Shown here: piece after piece, positions 10,907 through 23,072 of the stretch | How positions within the stretch are numbered: position 1 is the stretch's first letter | How the letters are laid out: each line of letters starts with the position of its first letter | Origin: Corylus avellana | Taxonomy: Eukaryota; Streptophyta; Magnoliopsida; Fagales; Betulaceae | Assembly: GCF_901000735.1 (NCBI RefSeq) | Contig: NC_081542.1 | Span: forward strand, 47,594,238-47,658,237 | Direction of reading: 5' to 3' | Length of the DNA stretch: 64,000 nt | The notes under the pieces: generated by a model | Database searches by the model: none | The model's input: only the letters and a program-made list of their open reading frames with translations | Told to the model about the DNA's origin: nothing | Program-made: the position numbers and the translations under genes

Positions 10907-13900
10907 ATGGCGCCAGCAGCAGCATTCCGGTGGTGCGCCGCCGTGTTAGCGCTGATGCTGTGTCTTCTTGTCTCCCCATCAACGGCGATCTATTGCGACG
11001 AGGACGATTGCTACGATCTCCTAGGGTCAGCTACCAAAATTTTCTCTCCGTTTCCGAATCTACCCCTTCATTTGTCTCAATTTTACTTCCACTGATCTAT
11101 CTTCACCTGCATTTCTAGGGTTTCGCAGCATGCTAATGCTTCGGAAATCAAGAAAGCCTATTATAAGCTCTCACTAAAATAGTGAGTTCGTGATGTTATG
11201 ATCTCAGATTATTTTCGGATTTCTCAAACTTTATTAATTTATTCGTTTGTTTGTTCTTGAAATTCAGCCATCCGGATAAAAATCCCGAGCCTGAATCAAG
11301 ACAGCTGTTTGTCAAAATCGCCAATGCCTATGAGGTACTCTGGATCTTGCTTTTATATTGGAATTTAGTCATCCGGATAAATAAATATTTCTTTTCTTGT
11401 TCTGCTGATTTATTTGCTAAAAACTCACATTTCATTATCTCTTTTGTAGATTTTGAAGGACGAGGCGACGCGGGAGCAATACGATTATGCCATTGCTCAT
11501 CCAGAGGAGGTAAACAAACAAAATCTTAAGTATTTATTCGGACATTTTTTGTGCCTTTTTATGCTGAAAGTGTGATATCTCGGATTATAGAAGTATTTTT
11601 TTAAAAAAATTGGGAAACACGAGAGGCTTGCGGGGCTGAACGTAGTTCTGCTCCTGGAAAGCTCCAATTGTAACTTTGACTCATTCTTTTGGGTAAAACA
11701 TTTTGTTATGGTACTTGGAATAATTGGGTGCTGATTTACATTGGATTAGATTGTGGGTCGTTTTGTGAATTAGATCTTGGATCTTATGGATAGTAGGTAG
11801 TCTTGCGGATTAACATTGGTAAAATCACGTTCTCTTAGTAAGTGACTTAGCATTTTTAATTTGCTATAAATAGGATACAGGAAAAAATTGTACTAGTTGC
11901 TATATGAACTTTGAGTGTAGTGGTTGATTTACTTGGTCGTAAACTTAGTCCTTAGCTTAATGTCATAATGCTCTATTCGTGCAGGCCTTACGATTTTTTA
12001 AGTTATAGCTTTATATGACTGCAGTAGGAGCATTAAGAGTTGTTGAAGTGTAAGGGTATTCGCATTTTTAATTTGGTGTTAGAACTTCTATTTAAGTAGC
12101 ATCTCTCTCTCTCTCTCTCTCTGTCTAGTGAATTGTCTGTGTGATATGATGACTGTCTTTAAATTAGTGTAATATTTTGAGTTATTTGCTTCCTGCCGCT
12201 GCATAATCATCTATCTTCCTCTCATTTTGTAGTGTACGTGAAAGTTGAGTTTCCCACAATTAGAATATTAGATTTGTTGAAATTTACATGTTTATGGAAA
12301 ATGCTGTAACTGTCATCTTTTTTCTTTTCAGGTATTTTACAATACAGCTCGTTACTATCGTGCATATTATGGTCATAAAACAGTGAGTACATTTTTTTTT
12401 TTTTTTTTAATCTTAGTATCTGAGTGTTCTGTCTGGTTTAAAACTAAATGTGATGGTAGATAGACTAAGATTTGCATTTCATTCAAATTGTCATTAAAAT
12501 TGGTTTATGCATCTACTTGCTAGGATCCCCGCGCCGTCCTCGTTGGCCTTCTTTTGATTCTCTCAGCATTTCAGTATCTCAATCAGTGGACAAGGTATAA
12601 TCAGGTACTGTGACATATCAAGTATTGAAACATGATGCCATATGCATCTTGATGTTAGACTGTTCCATGGATGTGCTGAATGTTGCTAAGCTAGTATTGC
12701 TCACAAAACTTGGAAGTAACCTGAAGTTAAGACATCACAGTATTAGTTGGCATAGCTGATGTTACTTGCATGTCTGGAGTTCTACAAAAGTCTTTTTCTT
12801 TTCTATACTGCAATATACTGCTCTTACTGTTAATGGTCAGAATTTAGAGTGTACAAGAATAATATTTTTTTTTTAAAAAAATCAGCAGTAGGATAAGAGC
12901 GTATGTATACCTTTTTTTTAAATTTTTTTATGGGGGTGGGGGGGATATCACACATAAAACTCAGAAAGTGTGATGGATTTATTTTACATAACTCTTTTAA
13001 TTCTTCTTGTTCTAGGCTGTAGAAATGGTCAAGAAGACACCTGCTTACAAAAATAGACTACGAGCTTTGGAACTCGAACGCAGCGGAGGAACTACAAATA
13101 AGAAGAAGACTAACAGGCAGCCGAACAAGTATGAATTTGTCAAAAGCTTTTTGAAAGTTATTATAAGTTTCCATGGATGTTATTTTCTTCTATTGATGAT
13201 ATGTCCAATGCCTTCTCCCGTCCTTTTTTAGGATTATTCTTTAGCTACTCCCTGATTTTGATCTTTCTATTTTATGATTCTCAGAATATTGTTGGGTTAT
13301 GTTATTATGGCAGGAAAATTGAAGAAGATGTTGGACAAGAACTTGAACTACAGATAAAGGGAGCTGAAAAGCCCTCCATCTGGGATCTTGTTGGTCTCCG
13401 CTTCGTGCTCCTACCTTACAGCATTGGAAAGGTTCTATCCTTGTTCTTATTCAAGAATATATTAAATTTCTTTTATAAGTAATCAAGATATCATTAAAAT
13501 TGTAAGGCGCTCCAGGTACATAAGGAGCATACAAGAGAAACCATATAGTTAGAAGGAGTAAAAAGAATAAGAAAATCATGATAACTAATCACCAAAGGAT
13601 AAACAAAAGCAATTGTCCAAAGATGCATGGTATTGAAAAATAAAGACTTAATCTCCTCCAAAGTCCTCTCACGGTCTTCAAAACTTATGTTATTCATTTT
13701 CCTCTATAGACACCACAAAAGGCACGAAGACACCATTTTCCGTACCTTTGTAATGGCATGGGCTCTTGCCTTTTGAATCATAATTGATGGACCACTCCAA
13801 CCTTCTTCTTTTTTGATAAGTAATGGACCACTCCAACCTTCTTTATCTCCCTACTGCCTATGTTCCCAAGTTTAGAACTGGAGGCCGAGCCTTGATGACT

Positions 13901-14941
13901 ATGGCTAGCTTCAACTTCAATAGCTGTTAGAATTGCCATAAACTGCTCCTAGAATATTTGTGGACTTTTGTTCTTCTTTTAGCCTTAATGGAGACTCTTT
14001 TTGTATACATCCTGAGTACTAGGGTTGCGCCCTTCTATGCTTTTCAATGATATGAATTAGTTAAAAAACAAAAACTGCTCCTAGAATCTCTGGCGCCCCC
14101 CCCCCCCCTCTTTTTTTTTTTTTTTTTTTTTTTTTGTGTCCAATTCTTCTGTCTTAAGAATGGAATATAATGACATAGAGCTGCTTGGAGGTTCCCCATG
14201 AAATGAGAACTTGAATATGTATTATTCAACAATAGTGAAGATGGCTATAGGTTCTTGCTGATCAATTTCTCTGGTAGTGTTTCTGCAATTAGTATTTGAC
14301 TTAGATGCTGATCTTAGCTTATGGAACACAAAGATTAATGATTTAATTTTTTTTTATCCAATCCAGCTATTATTATGGACAGCTTGTTGGTTCTGGAGAT
14401 ATAAGGTGGTAAAGGCACCATATTCTTGGGAAGACGCCTCTTACCTAACACAAAGATCCCTCGGAGTTCCCTTTGATGCATGGAGAAATATTGGTGAGTA
14501 GAATTTAATTCATATAACCTTTTCTTATATTGGACCGGATGAATTTTGTTGGGCTATTAAGTGGAGTTTGATCTTTAGATGATATAATGCATGACACTCT
14601 TTACTGGGCAGAGGACCAATAACCCTGTTTATGAGAACCCATGGTTATGCTGTCCAATTTCATGAATCTATCATAACTTTGTCTGCCATATATTGTTTGT
14701 TTCCTTTGCCCATTCACGATTGACTTTTGGCCACACAAAGCCTTTACGAAGGATGCTAAACTAATAAAAAAACTTCCCATTATGTTTATGGAAATGGTTA
14801 GAGTTTCACTGATTAATACTTGGTGTGTGTTTATTAGATGATTCTACGAAGGAAGATCTTGTTCATAGACGTTTATGGGAGAAATCCAACTTGGAAAGCT
14901 ACCTGTCTGAGACGCGGAAAGAATCAAAGCGCAGGCGATAA
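10907..14941 (+). CDS. C50: ER J-domain protein, DNAJC25 / Arabidopsis dnaJ 50 type
   Basis: Ten coding exons with consistent phases give 300 aa: 10907-11025, 11119-11181, 11268-11334, 11450-11509, 12332-12382, 12524-12604, 13016-13128, 13314-13431, 14367-14493 and 14838-14941. Layout: a signal peptide (RWCAAVLALMLCLL, cleavage near residue 27), a J domain at about 35-100 with the Hsp70-activating HPD at 62-64 (YHPDKNPEPES), one hydrophobic segment at about 124-141 (AVLVGLLLILSAF), a lysine-rich stretch, a second at about 209-232 (FVLLPYSIGKLLLW), and a basic C-terminus ending ESKRRR. It would be an ER membrane co-chaperone for BiP-class Hsp70. Family length and order match DNAJC25 homologues. 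Intron 8 (935 bp) has collected LINE fragments. The symbol follows the Arabidopsis homologue name. Confidence 0.88.
13480..13740 (-). mobile_element. 5'-truncated L1-type LINE fragment (minus strand)
   Basis: Read on the minus strand, this part of intron 8 encodes the C-terminal tail typical of plant L1 ORF2 (FEDRERTLEEIKSLFF, then SYHDFLILF). It is followed by a LINE 3' end of the form TTGTATGCTCC...ATGTACCTGGAGCGCC and finally TTACTTATAAAAG. Only the extreme 3' part of the element is present. Confidence 0.7.
13787..13843 (-). mobile_element. 15-bp ultra-truncated LINE tail with 21-bp target duplication
   Basis: A 21-base sequence (it contains GGACCACTCCAACCTTCTT) stands at 13787-13807 and again, identical, at 13823-13843. 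Between them is CTTTTTTGATAAGTA, whose complement TACTTATCAAAAAAG is the terminal sequence plus A tail of plant LINEs such as the one just upstream. Confidence 0.7.
13940..14087 (+). mobile_element. 116-bp truncated LINE insertion with target duplication
   Basis: AAACTGCTCCTAGAAT occurs at 13940-13955 and 14072-14087. The enclosed 13956-14071 is a + strand LINE 3' end: TTTTTGTATACATCCTGAG, TACTAGGGTTGCGCCC, CTTTTCAATGATATGAATT, then an A-rich tail. A C(12)T(20) homopolymer pair follows directly at 14098-14135. Confidence 0.8.
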
Positions 14942-15852
14942 CAGATTTTGTGCCTTTGCTTTCAAATACTCTTGGAAATACTGACGACGCAATTTTGATA
15001 AAGTCAACCTATACGGAAGAGTTTACTCATAATTATACTAAGATACGTCAACTGTCTAGGGGTTGGTTTATTTAAGTAGACTCCAGAGGTGAGCTTATGT
15101 TAGTTTTGTGGCGCCCTTGTTGGCTCTATTTGTTTTATTCTAATTTATAACCTTAGATGATTTACTACTTGTAAACCCATTATGAGATACACATTTTTTT
15201 CTTTTTATGGTCATACCTAACTTTATTATGCTGGCGAGTCTAAGTGCTCTGCTCTTTTATTTATTTATTTTTGGCCAATTTGTGAATTTACCATCTCTAA
15301 ATAACAATTCTTGTCCCTTTTTTTTTTCTTTTTTTCCGAGTAAATAGCTTTGTGAATAAAAAGAAGGGTATTTGTAAAATACATTCGTGAGTCAACGCGT
15401 CAAAACAAGTTACACCCTCAATTTTATTTATTTTTTTTAACAGCTTAAGTTTATTGAAAAAGTGCAATAAATCTTTTTGTTGGTTTTCGATCTAAAATTT
15501 CAACTCTCTGATAATGCCATGTTAGGTTAAAATAATAATTTTTGATAAAAATTTAATAAAAAAATCAAATAAAAAGAAAAATTAAAAGGGTGGCCAACAG
15601 TGGGGCTGCCAACTCTAAGGCAGTTACCCATAAGTGTTGAGGTTCATATTGTTGAGAAACTAAATCATTCTTTCCTTAGAATGATCAGTTTTTTTTTGAA
15701 GTCCAAACATCCGATGAGATTAGTTCCTCTAAAAATAACGGAAATGTTAAGATTTGGGAGGATAAAATCTCTAATAATTTGCTGTTCAAATTGTAGCTTA
15801 GGAAAGAGTCTATATAAGATCATTAATTTGTAGTTCTCTTATTTTTTATTTT
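14942..15852. other. 3' flank of the J-domain gene; no further gene seen
   Basis: The 3' UTR probably ends within the first 300 bases. The rest is AT-rich. An open stretch at 15600-15833 has no recognisable protein content. Confidence 0.45.
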
Positions 15853-16484
15853 AGGGTTAAATACTAAATTAGTCCCTAAGGTTTCACAACTTTATTTTTT
15901 CCCCCCTGGGTTTTCATTTTTATCACAGGAGGTCCCTGTGGTTTTGATAAGTGACCAAATTAGTCCATCCGTTAGTTGACCGTTAGTTGACCGTTAAACT
16001 GACACGTGGACCAATCAGACGTCGACACGTGGCACATATTAATTTTTTTTTAAAATTTTTTTTAATTAAAAAAATGTTTTTTTTTAAAAAAAAAAATTAA
16101 AAAAAAGAAAAGAAAAANNNNNNNNNNNNNNNNNNNNNNNNNNNNNNNNNNNNNNNNNNNNNNNNNNNNNNNNNNNNNNNNNNNNNNNNNNNNNNNNNNN
16201 NNNNNNNNNNNNNNNNNTTTTTAATATATTTTTTTTAATTTTTTTTTAAAAAAAAACATTTTTTTTAATTAAAAAAAAATTAAAAAAAAAATTAATATAT
16301 GTGCCACGTGTCGACGTCTGATTGGTCCACGTGTCCAGTTTAACGGTCAACTAACGGTCAACTAACGGATTGACTAATTTGGTCACTTATCAAAACCACA
16401 GGGACCTCCTGTGATAAAAATGAAAACCCAGGGGGGAAAAAATAAAGTTGTGAAACCCTAGGGACTAATTTAGTATTTAACCCT
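15853..16484. mobile_element. Non-autonomous element with long terminal inverted repeats (foldback/MITE)
   Basis: The left arm starts AGGGTTAAATACTAAATTAG at 15853 and the right arm ends with its complement at 16484. About 200 bases on each side are near-perfect inverted copies and include GTCGACACGTGGCACATAT and GACACGTGGACCAATCAGAC. The flanks carry a 7-base direct repeat TTATTTT (15846-15852 and 16485-16491). The centre is poly-A/T and is interrupted by 100 N. No coding sequence. The superfamily is unresolved; a Mutator-like foldback is possible but a 9-base target duplication is not clear. Confidence 0.75.
16118..16217. other. Assembly gap (100 N)
   Basis: Exactly 100 N, the usual placeholder for a gap of unknown size, at the centre of the inverted repeat. 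Confidence 0.98.
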
Positions 16485-16753
16485 TTATTTTATTGAGGGA
16501 AAAAGTTCTCTTATTAATATGCTTGCCAAATGGCTGAAAATCTCAACGAGTCTCGGGGAGTCCCACTGTCACAACTCACAACAGTAGCAAACAGGTTGTG
16601 TTGAGAAACCACACACGAGCGGCTTCGTGACTTGGGGAAATCATGAAACGGTTCGTATCGCTAAGTACACTATGAACCCGGCTCTTTCGCTCTCGAAACC
16701 ATCTTTTGGCTTTGGCACTTTCGCTCTCATCTCATGTAACCAAAGATTCTCCA

Positions 16754-19700
16754 ATGGTGTCTCAGGTCCTCCCCTTTCCCTCTCTAAATCTCAACAACTA
16801 ATTGTAACATAAAATATATAAACTATCTTTTATTCTCATGTATAAAAGCTCGTTTTTATTTTTGTAGATTGGATTTTTGGTTCCTCTTACTCAAAATCTA
16901 GAGGAAGACACATCAATCCCAAAGCTCACTCTCTCCGAAGGCCCAAATGTCATCGGCCGCAACAGTGTCCCTGCGACCGACAAGAGGCTCAGCCGCAAGC
17001 ACCTCACTCTAACCGCTTCCGCCGATGGCTCGGTCAACTTGTTTGTGGTGACTCACTAATCCTTTTACTTTTTTACTTGAAGACAATTATATATGTTGTT
17101 TTGTTTGACTGATTTCTTAGAGTGGGAATTGTAGGAGGGTACGAATCCCATTGTGGTTAATTCCGGGAATAAAAGAAGGAAGCTGTGCTCTCGAAAAAGC
17201 GCTTCCATTGTTGACGGTACTATCATAGAGCTAATTCCGGGGCATCATTTTTTCAAGTATGTAAAACGGGGTGGTGACAAAAATGCGCCTTTGCTTGCTA
17301 ATGAGGAGCCAAGTCGAAAGAGGTCGCGTCAAACAAACTCGCAGGTGTGATCTTGGGACTTAAATTATTGATACTATTCTAAATTTTTGTGTTGTTTTTG
17401 ATAAAGGCAATTTTATTCACGCTTTTGGGAATCGTTTGCATTGTTTTCTTAGGGAAAATTGGGAAGAGTTGTTGTCCAAAAGACCATAATTACAGTTAAT
17501 AAGACAAAATAATCACAAAAAAAAAACACTAAAATTTACGTTGGTTTCTTAATGTGCGGTATATCTGCAGGTGGAGGTGGTCACAAAAAAATTCACATAA
17601 AAAATGAAATACAAAATAGTGAAAAGAAAAAAAGTTACAAACTTCTCCTTTAGGAGTACATTTAAAAAAAATGGCAATTTGAAAAAGTAATTTTTTTTCA
17701 TGTCTTCAATCCGCCGGCAAGGGGTTCGTTTTTAAGAACACTATTTTAAAGGCTGAAATGCGATTTTAAAGCCGGAGCTACAATTGTAAAAATCGTATTT
17801 TCATTAACTGTGTTTTGAAATTTATTTATTTATTTATTTTTTTCAAACTGCTCATTTTGAAAGCTAAACCAAACAGACAGTTTACTGCTTTTGTGTCTGA
17901 ATTGTACAGGATGGGGTGGAAAAGAAGAGCCTGGGAAAAGGAGAGAGTAGTGAGAAGGCTATCCAACGTTTTCAGGTCCCTAATGATAAGTTACCTTGGA
18001 CCTTTCGCCTTTTGCAAGTGAAAGGGCTGCCGGCTTGGGCGAACACCTCTTGTGTTTCTATAAGGGATGTGATTCAGGTAACAATATTGTAAAATCTGCA
18101 AAGGCGTTTTCTGCCTGCTTTAATCTGTAAACTTAGTATGTAGTTTTTTTTCAGTCGAGAGTTTTCTGATGTAAATTGATGGTGTTTGTATCACTTTCAA
18201 AGAAATAAAGGATTGTCTATAACACTATCATACAAATTGTAGGAGATATGGAGCCACAGAGTTGGCTGATTGTTAAATTGGTTTTTTGTTTTTTTTGTTT
18301 TGATTACTGAATCAGCTATTTCTTTGGTAGGGGGATGTTCTCATTGCTATCCTTTCAAATTACATGGTAGATATCGGTTGGTTGTTACCTGGTGAGTCCT
18401 GTTCACTTTGGTTCATCCTTGGTTTGCTTTTGTTTCCTGTCTGTTTGAGATAGACTGTCAACATCTTAGACTGACAAATCCTGTTGAGAAGTAGTCATTT
18501 TGAATCCTTAAAATCAATGTAAATAATGCGTGCATGTGTGCACACACAAGCACTTCACCTATAATATCTGAAATCATTTTCCAATTCCCATGTCTAGGTT
18601 GCAATTTGAAAGAGCTGAAGATAAACTTATCTGCACATTGTTATTGTTTGTTTATATTACTCTTGAGTTAGGCATACAGATTGCTATAGTTATTTTTTTT
18701 TGGCCCTTGGTTACAGGGATAATTCCTGGTAGTTTTATTCATGAGCAAGTTGTCTTTTTGCTAATGATGTTTGTGGTTTTTTTTTTTTTTTTTTTTAATT
18801 TTTTAATTTTTTAATTTTTTTTTTTAAATGGGTATTTGTTCTGCTTCTTTGGGTGGTTTTTCACTGCTCCTCAGATAGGTTTGCTACATGTGTTGCCTAT
18901 ATTACAAGTAATATTTGCACTTACATAATTTGTTCCTATTATTGTTACGCTTCCACTGCATTTTTTACTCTCATTTGCTGTTTGTGTATTATTTTGTATC
19001 TAGATGCAGTTATGGGCTAATCTCATCAGCTATTTGATGATTGCATTTTTCTTGAATCCAATGCATACATTCCTTTATAAGTAATGCTTTCTTTTTCTTT
19101 TTCCTGTTGTAGCATGTCCAACACTTGCAAAAATCCCTCATTTGTTGGTCGTTCATGGGGAAGGTGATGGAACATTGGATCATATGAAGGTTTGCCCTTT
19201 TTTTTTTTTCTTCCAATTAAATGCTAACCTCTGCTATACATAAAGGTTTAGATTGGGGGAAACAGATGCTTACTTAGTAACTCTGATATTTTCTAGAGAA
19301 ATAAGCCTGCAAACTGGATTCTGCACAAACCGCCCCTGCCTATTTCATTTGGGACACACCATTCAAAGGCCATGCTTCTTGTCTATCCTCGGGGAATGAG
19401 GATTATTATACATACTGCAAATCTAATATATGTAGATTGGAACAATAAAAGCCAAGGATTGTGGATGCAAGATTTCCCCTGGAAAGATCAAAATAGTCCA
19501 AGCAAAGGATGTGCATTTGAAAATGACTTGATTGATTATCTGAGTGCCTTGAAGGTATTACATATAACATCTTATGTGGAAGATTGAGGCCTGAAGTTAT
19601 TATTTGGCTTTCTCGAGCACATGTAATATTTCTTCAGTCGATTGAGATGATATTTTCCTAGAAGTGATATCATGATTCTCTTTTTATTCCTTATTTTCTT

Positions 19701-22700
19701 AATTTGTTCCCTGCAAAGAAACTGATGCCTATATCATTGGCATTTTTAATCTAATTTTTGATAAGTCTTGATTTTTCTTCTTTATTTCTTTAACTTTCAT
19801 GCTTTGTTGCTTCGGGGCATTTTATTTGTTTCTGATCTTTAGTTTATTCTCTTTCAAAAAATTGTTGCCCAACAAAGCCCTTGTCTAACCCGTAGATTTG
19901 GAACGTAAGCTTGCCTGTGAAAGAGATTGTGGATGGGTGGAGCTTGACATTGATTTTGTTGCTTCAAATTTTATGTTCTCTTTGTAGTGCTGCTGTCCAG
20001 ATTAAGCATACTAACCTTGTGTATTTTTTTCTTTTTACAGTGGCCCGAATTTTCTGTTAAATTGCCAGCCCTTGGAAGCTTCAATATCAATCCAGCTTTC
20101 TTTAAGAAGTTTGATTATAGTGAGGCAGCGGTACATTTTCCATTCCCTTAATTTTCTTTTTTTTATTTTTTCTTTCTAAAATGACATTTCATTTCTGTTG
20201 GGAGGATATACTGTTAAAGTAGTATCTATCTGTGTGTAGCATGGCATTATATGAGGACATGAAACTACTTGCGTATTTTTCAGGTCAGATTGATTGCTTC
20301 TGTCCCTGGATATCATACGGGTACCAATATGAAAAAGTGGGGACATATGAAGCTACGAACTGTTCTCCAGGAGTGTACTTTTGATAAAGAGTTCAAAAAA
20401 TCCCCACTTGTTTATCAGGTATAGTTAAAATTCTTCTTGATGGGCATAATGATCATGTGGCAGTTGATGGATTTTGATGCTAGGGTTTTCTGTTAGTAGG
20501 TGAAGAAATCAAATAACAGATTCTGCTAATTAATAAACTTTTCTTTTATTTGGTTTCTCTCTGTTTTATGCTGTTCTGGACCTAGTCTTTTCATTAATAC
20601 TTTTCTGCTGAACTTTTTATGTGCATAAGTTTTGTAATGGATCTTTCCATAATGTTATGAAATGAAAGTGCTGATTGGTTTCTTGAATTTTATTTTTATT
20701 TATTTATTTTTAAGAAAACTGGCACTGTATCCAATTCTTAATGAATTTTGCTAATTATCTTGTATTGTTGCAGTTCTCTTCTCTTGGTTCTTTGGATGAG
20801 AAGTGGCTGGCTGAGCTGGCTTCCTCGATGTCATCAGGCTCTGCTGAAGATAAAACACCTCTTGGTCTTGGGCAACCACGTATTATATGGCCTACTGTGG
20901 AAGACGTCAGATGCTCTTTAGAGGTACTAACAAGTAGGTCATTCTTGCAGACCTTTTTACCATACCTTGCATTACATGCTAGGTACGGTTATCTTGCAAA
21001 ACCACTTCCAGGTTTTGGACATTCGCTGTAGTTGGGTATTTGGTAGACTCAGCAATCGTTGTAGACAGCTGATTTCATGCTTATATTGATGGACGCATAA
21101 GACTTACAGCCATTGTAAAGCCAATAGCCAACAGACTCAACACCTTATGAACATAAGGTTCTGAAATTGTTTTAAAAACTTCTTGGATTAAGGTAAGGCT
21201 TGACTGTAGATGAATTCTAAGAATAACTGGTCATTGAAGTTTTTGTAATATTATAATAGAAGCATCTTTGACTTACCAAAAAAATAATAGAAGCATCTTG
21301 GATGCTGACACATAAATTTGTTCTATGATTTGTTAAAATTTTCCAGATGTCTTAAAGCCAACTGTACAGTTCTTAGTTCAAAGGCGAGTAAGAATTTCTG
21401 AAATGCATAAAAAGCCTATTAATCATGCCTTTTTTCCAATGAGTTCGGACTAATCAAGTAATTTTGAACTCACGAAAGATGTGTCAAGTTGACTTAAGTT
21501 GACAATTTCTTCTCAAGAAAATAATTGCAATGTAGAAATTGATTAGCTCCAAATTTTTTCATGTAAATTTTAGAGTATGCATACCATATTAGATTCTTCT
21601 ATTTGTCCATTTCTATACATTCTGAGTGAATTCTGTTTTTGTTCTTTCTTTCTTCCCCAGGGTTATGCAGCTGGAAATGCCATTCCAAGTCCACTAAAGA
21701 ATGTGGAGAAAGAATTCTTGAAGAAGTACTGGGCAAAGTGGAAGGCAAGCCACACTGGTCGCTCGTATGTATATCTCATCACTAGAGAGAGTTTGTACCT
21801 TAAATGCTAATTAAGGTTGTATATTCGATTGGAAGTCTAATATCAAATTTAGTCAGTTGCTGAACGAACTTGTTGGCTTCTTGTTACTTCATAACCATTT
21901 AGGCATTTAGTGAAAAAATGGTAACCAGAGAAACTAATAATTTTGTTTGGTATTTGTTATCTTAGATGTGTTGTACCTTCTGACGCAGAAATTCACAGTA
22001 TTTAGTGTTCCTACTTTCTATTTTTTGTTTCTTTAAGTATTTTTATTAATTATACTTAACAGTAATTCTTTTCAATATTCCAGTTGTGCAATGCCACATA
22101 TAAAGACGTTCGCACGGTATAATGATCAGAAATTCGCGTAAGAGTTCATATTATGCCTGTTGGTTGGGTCATTAAATTTTCATAGTTTAAGCATGGACCT
22201 TGAACTTTACTCTTCCCCAACAGTTGGTTCTTGCTGACCTCATCAAATCTTAGCAAAGCTGCCTGGGGAGCCCTCCAGAAAAATAATTCTCAGTTGATGA
22301 TCCGTTCTTATGAGGTATGTATATCAATATTTGCACCAACTGAAAGATGAGAATTAAGTTACAAAATGAAAGCTAGATAATGAAGTTTGAAGAACATAGT
22401 TTTAAAACTAACCTCAGATCCTTAGACTGTTTTTCTTTGGATTAATGGTTATATAATTTGCCCCTTTGACATTATTGAGTCTTTTCCTTATTGCTCCAAC
22501 TGAAGGATTGACATTGTATTTCTACCATTTTCTGTGTGTTCTTATTTCAGCTGGGAGTGCTATTTTTACCATCTTCTATTGAAAGACACGGTTCTGGATT
22601 TTCTTGTACAAATAATGGCGATGTCGTGGAGGTAATGACTATATCCTGGCTTGTGAGTTCTTTGATCATCTGAGCATTGAATTCATTGTCCGACATTTAG

Positions 22701-23072
22701 AGTGTTAGTGAAAGAAGAATCTAAGCCAAAAGAAAATTTCTGGGAGTTTCAGGATAAGTGCAGATTGTCAGAAAATTCAGAAGAAGAGAGAACAAAACTA
22801 GTGACTCTGACTTGGCAAGGAAGCAGAAATCCAGACTCATCTGAAGTAACTCAATTGCCTGTGCCTTATGAACTTCCTCCTCAACCATACACTTCTGAAG
22901 GTCACCCTCCCTATCCCCTCAGCCTGTGCCTTTAGGAGTCGCATATATCTGACTTCTTCATCTCCTCTCTGCAGATATCCCCTGGTCTTGGGACCGGCGC
23001 TACAACAAGAAAGATGTTCATGGTCAAGTATGGCCACGGCAAGTACAGCTGTATTCTTTCCAAGATTCCTGA
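16754..23072 (+). CDS. TDP1: Tyrosyl-DNA phosphodiesterase 1 (plant type, FHA + two HKD motifs)
   Basis: Sixteen coding exons with matching phases give 638 aa: 16754-16765, 16868-17047, 17135-17344, 17910-18077, 18331-18391, 19113-19189, 19297-19554, 20041-20130, 20284-20418, 20774-20923, 21661-21764, 22084-22137, 22224-22314, 22551-22631, 22753-22900 and 22975-23072. The enzyme removes topoisomerase I peptides and other adducts from DNA 3' ends in the nucleus. Seen: an FHA domain with IGRN (33-36) and SRKH (46-49), catalytic HSK at 258-260, the second HxK at 487-489 (HIKTF), then [10 protein letters not shown], and the family C-terminus ([15 protein letters not shown]). The first coding exon is only MVSQ. 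Two upstream ATGs (16643 with a short ORF, 16672 overlapping out of frame) precede the start. For exon 15, the obvious acceptor at 22700 breaks phase, so I chose the one at 22752. Confidence 0.9.
21253..21299 (+). mobile_element. 15-bp ultra-truncated LINE tail with 16-bp target duplication
   Basis: ATAATAGAAGCATCTT occurs at 21253-21268 and 21284-21299. Between them lies TGACTTACCAAAAAA, close to the terminal ACTTATCAAAAAA of the LINE tails in intron 8 of the J-domain gene. It sits in TDP1 intron 10. Confidence 0.7.

Noticed and set aside
15600..15833. Plus-strand frame of 77 codons
   Set aside because: No recognisable motif, and AT-rich codon use like the non-coding surroundings.
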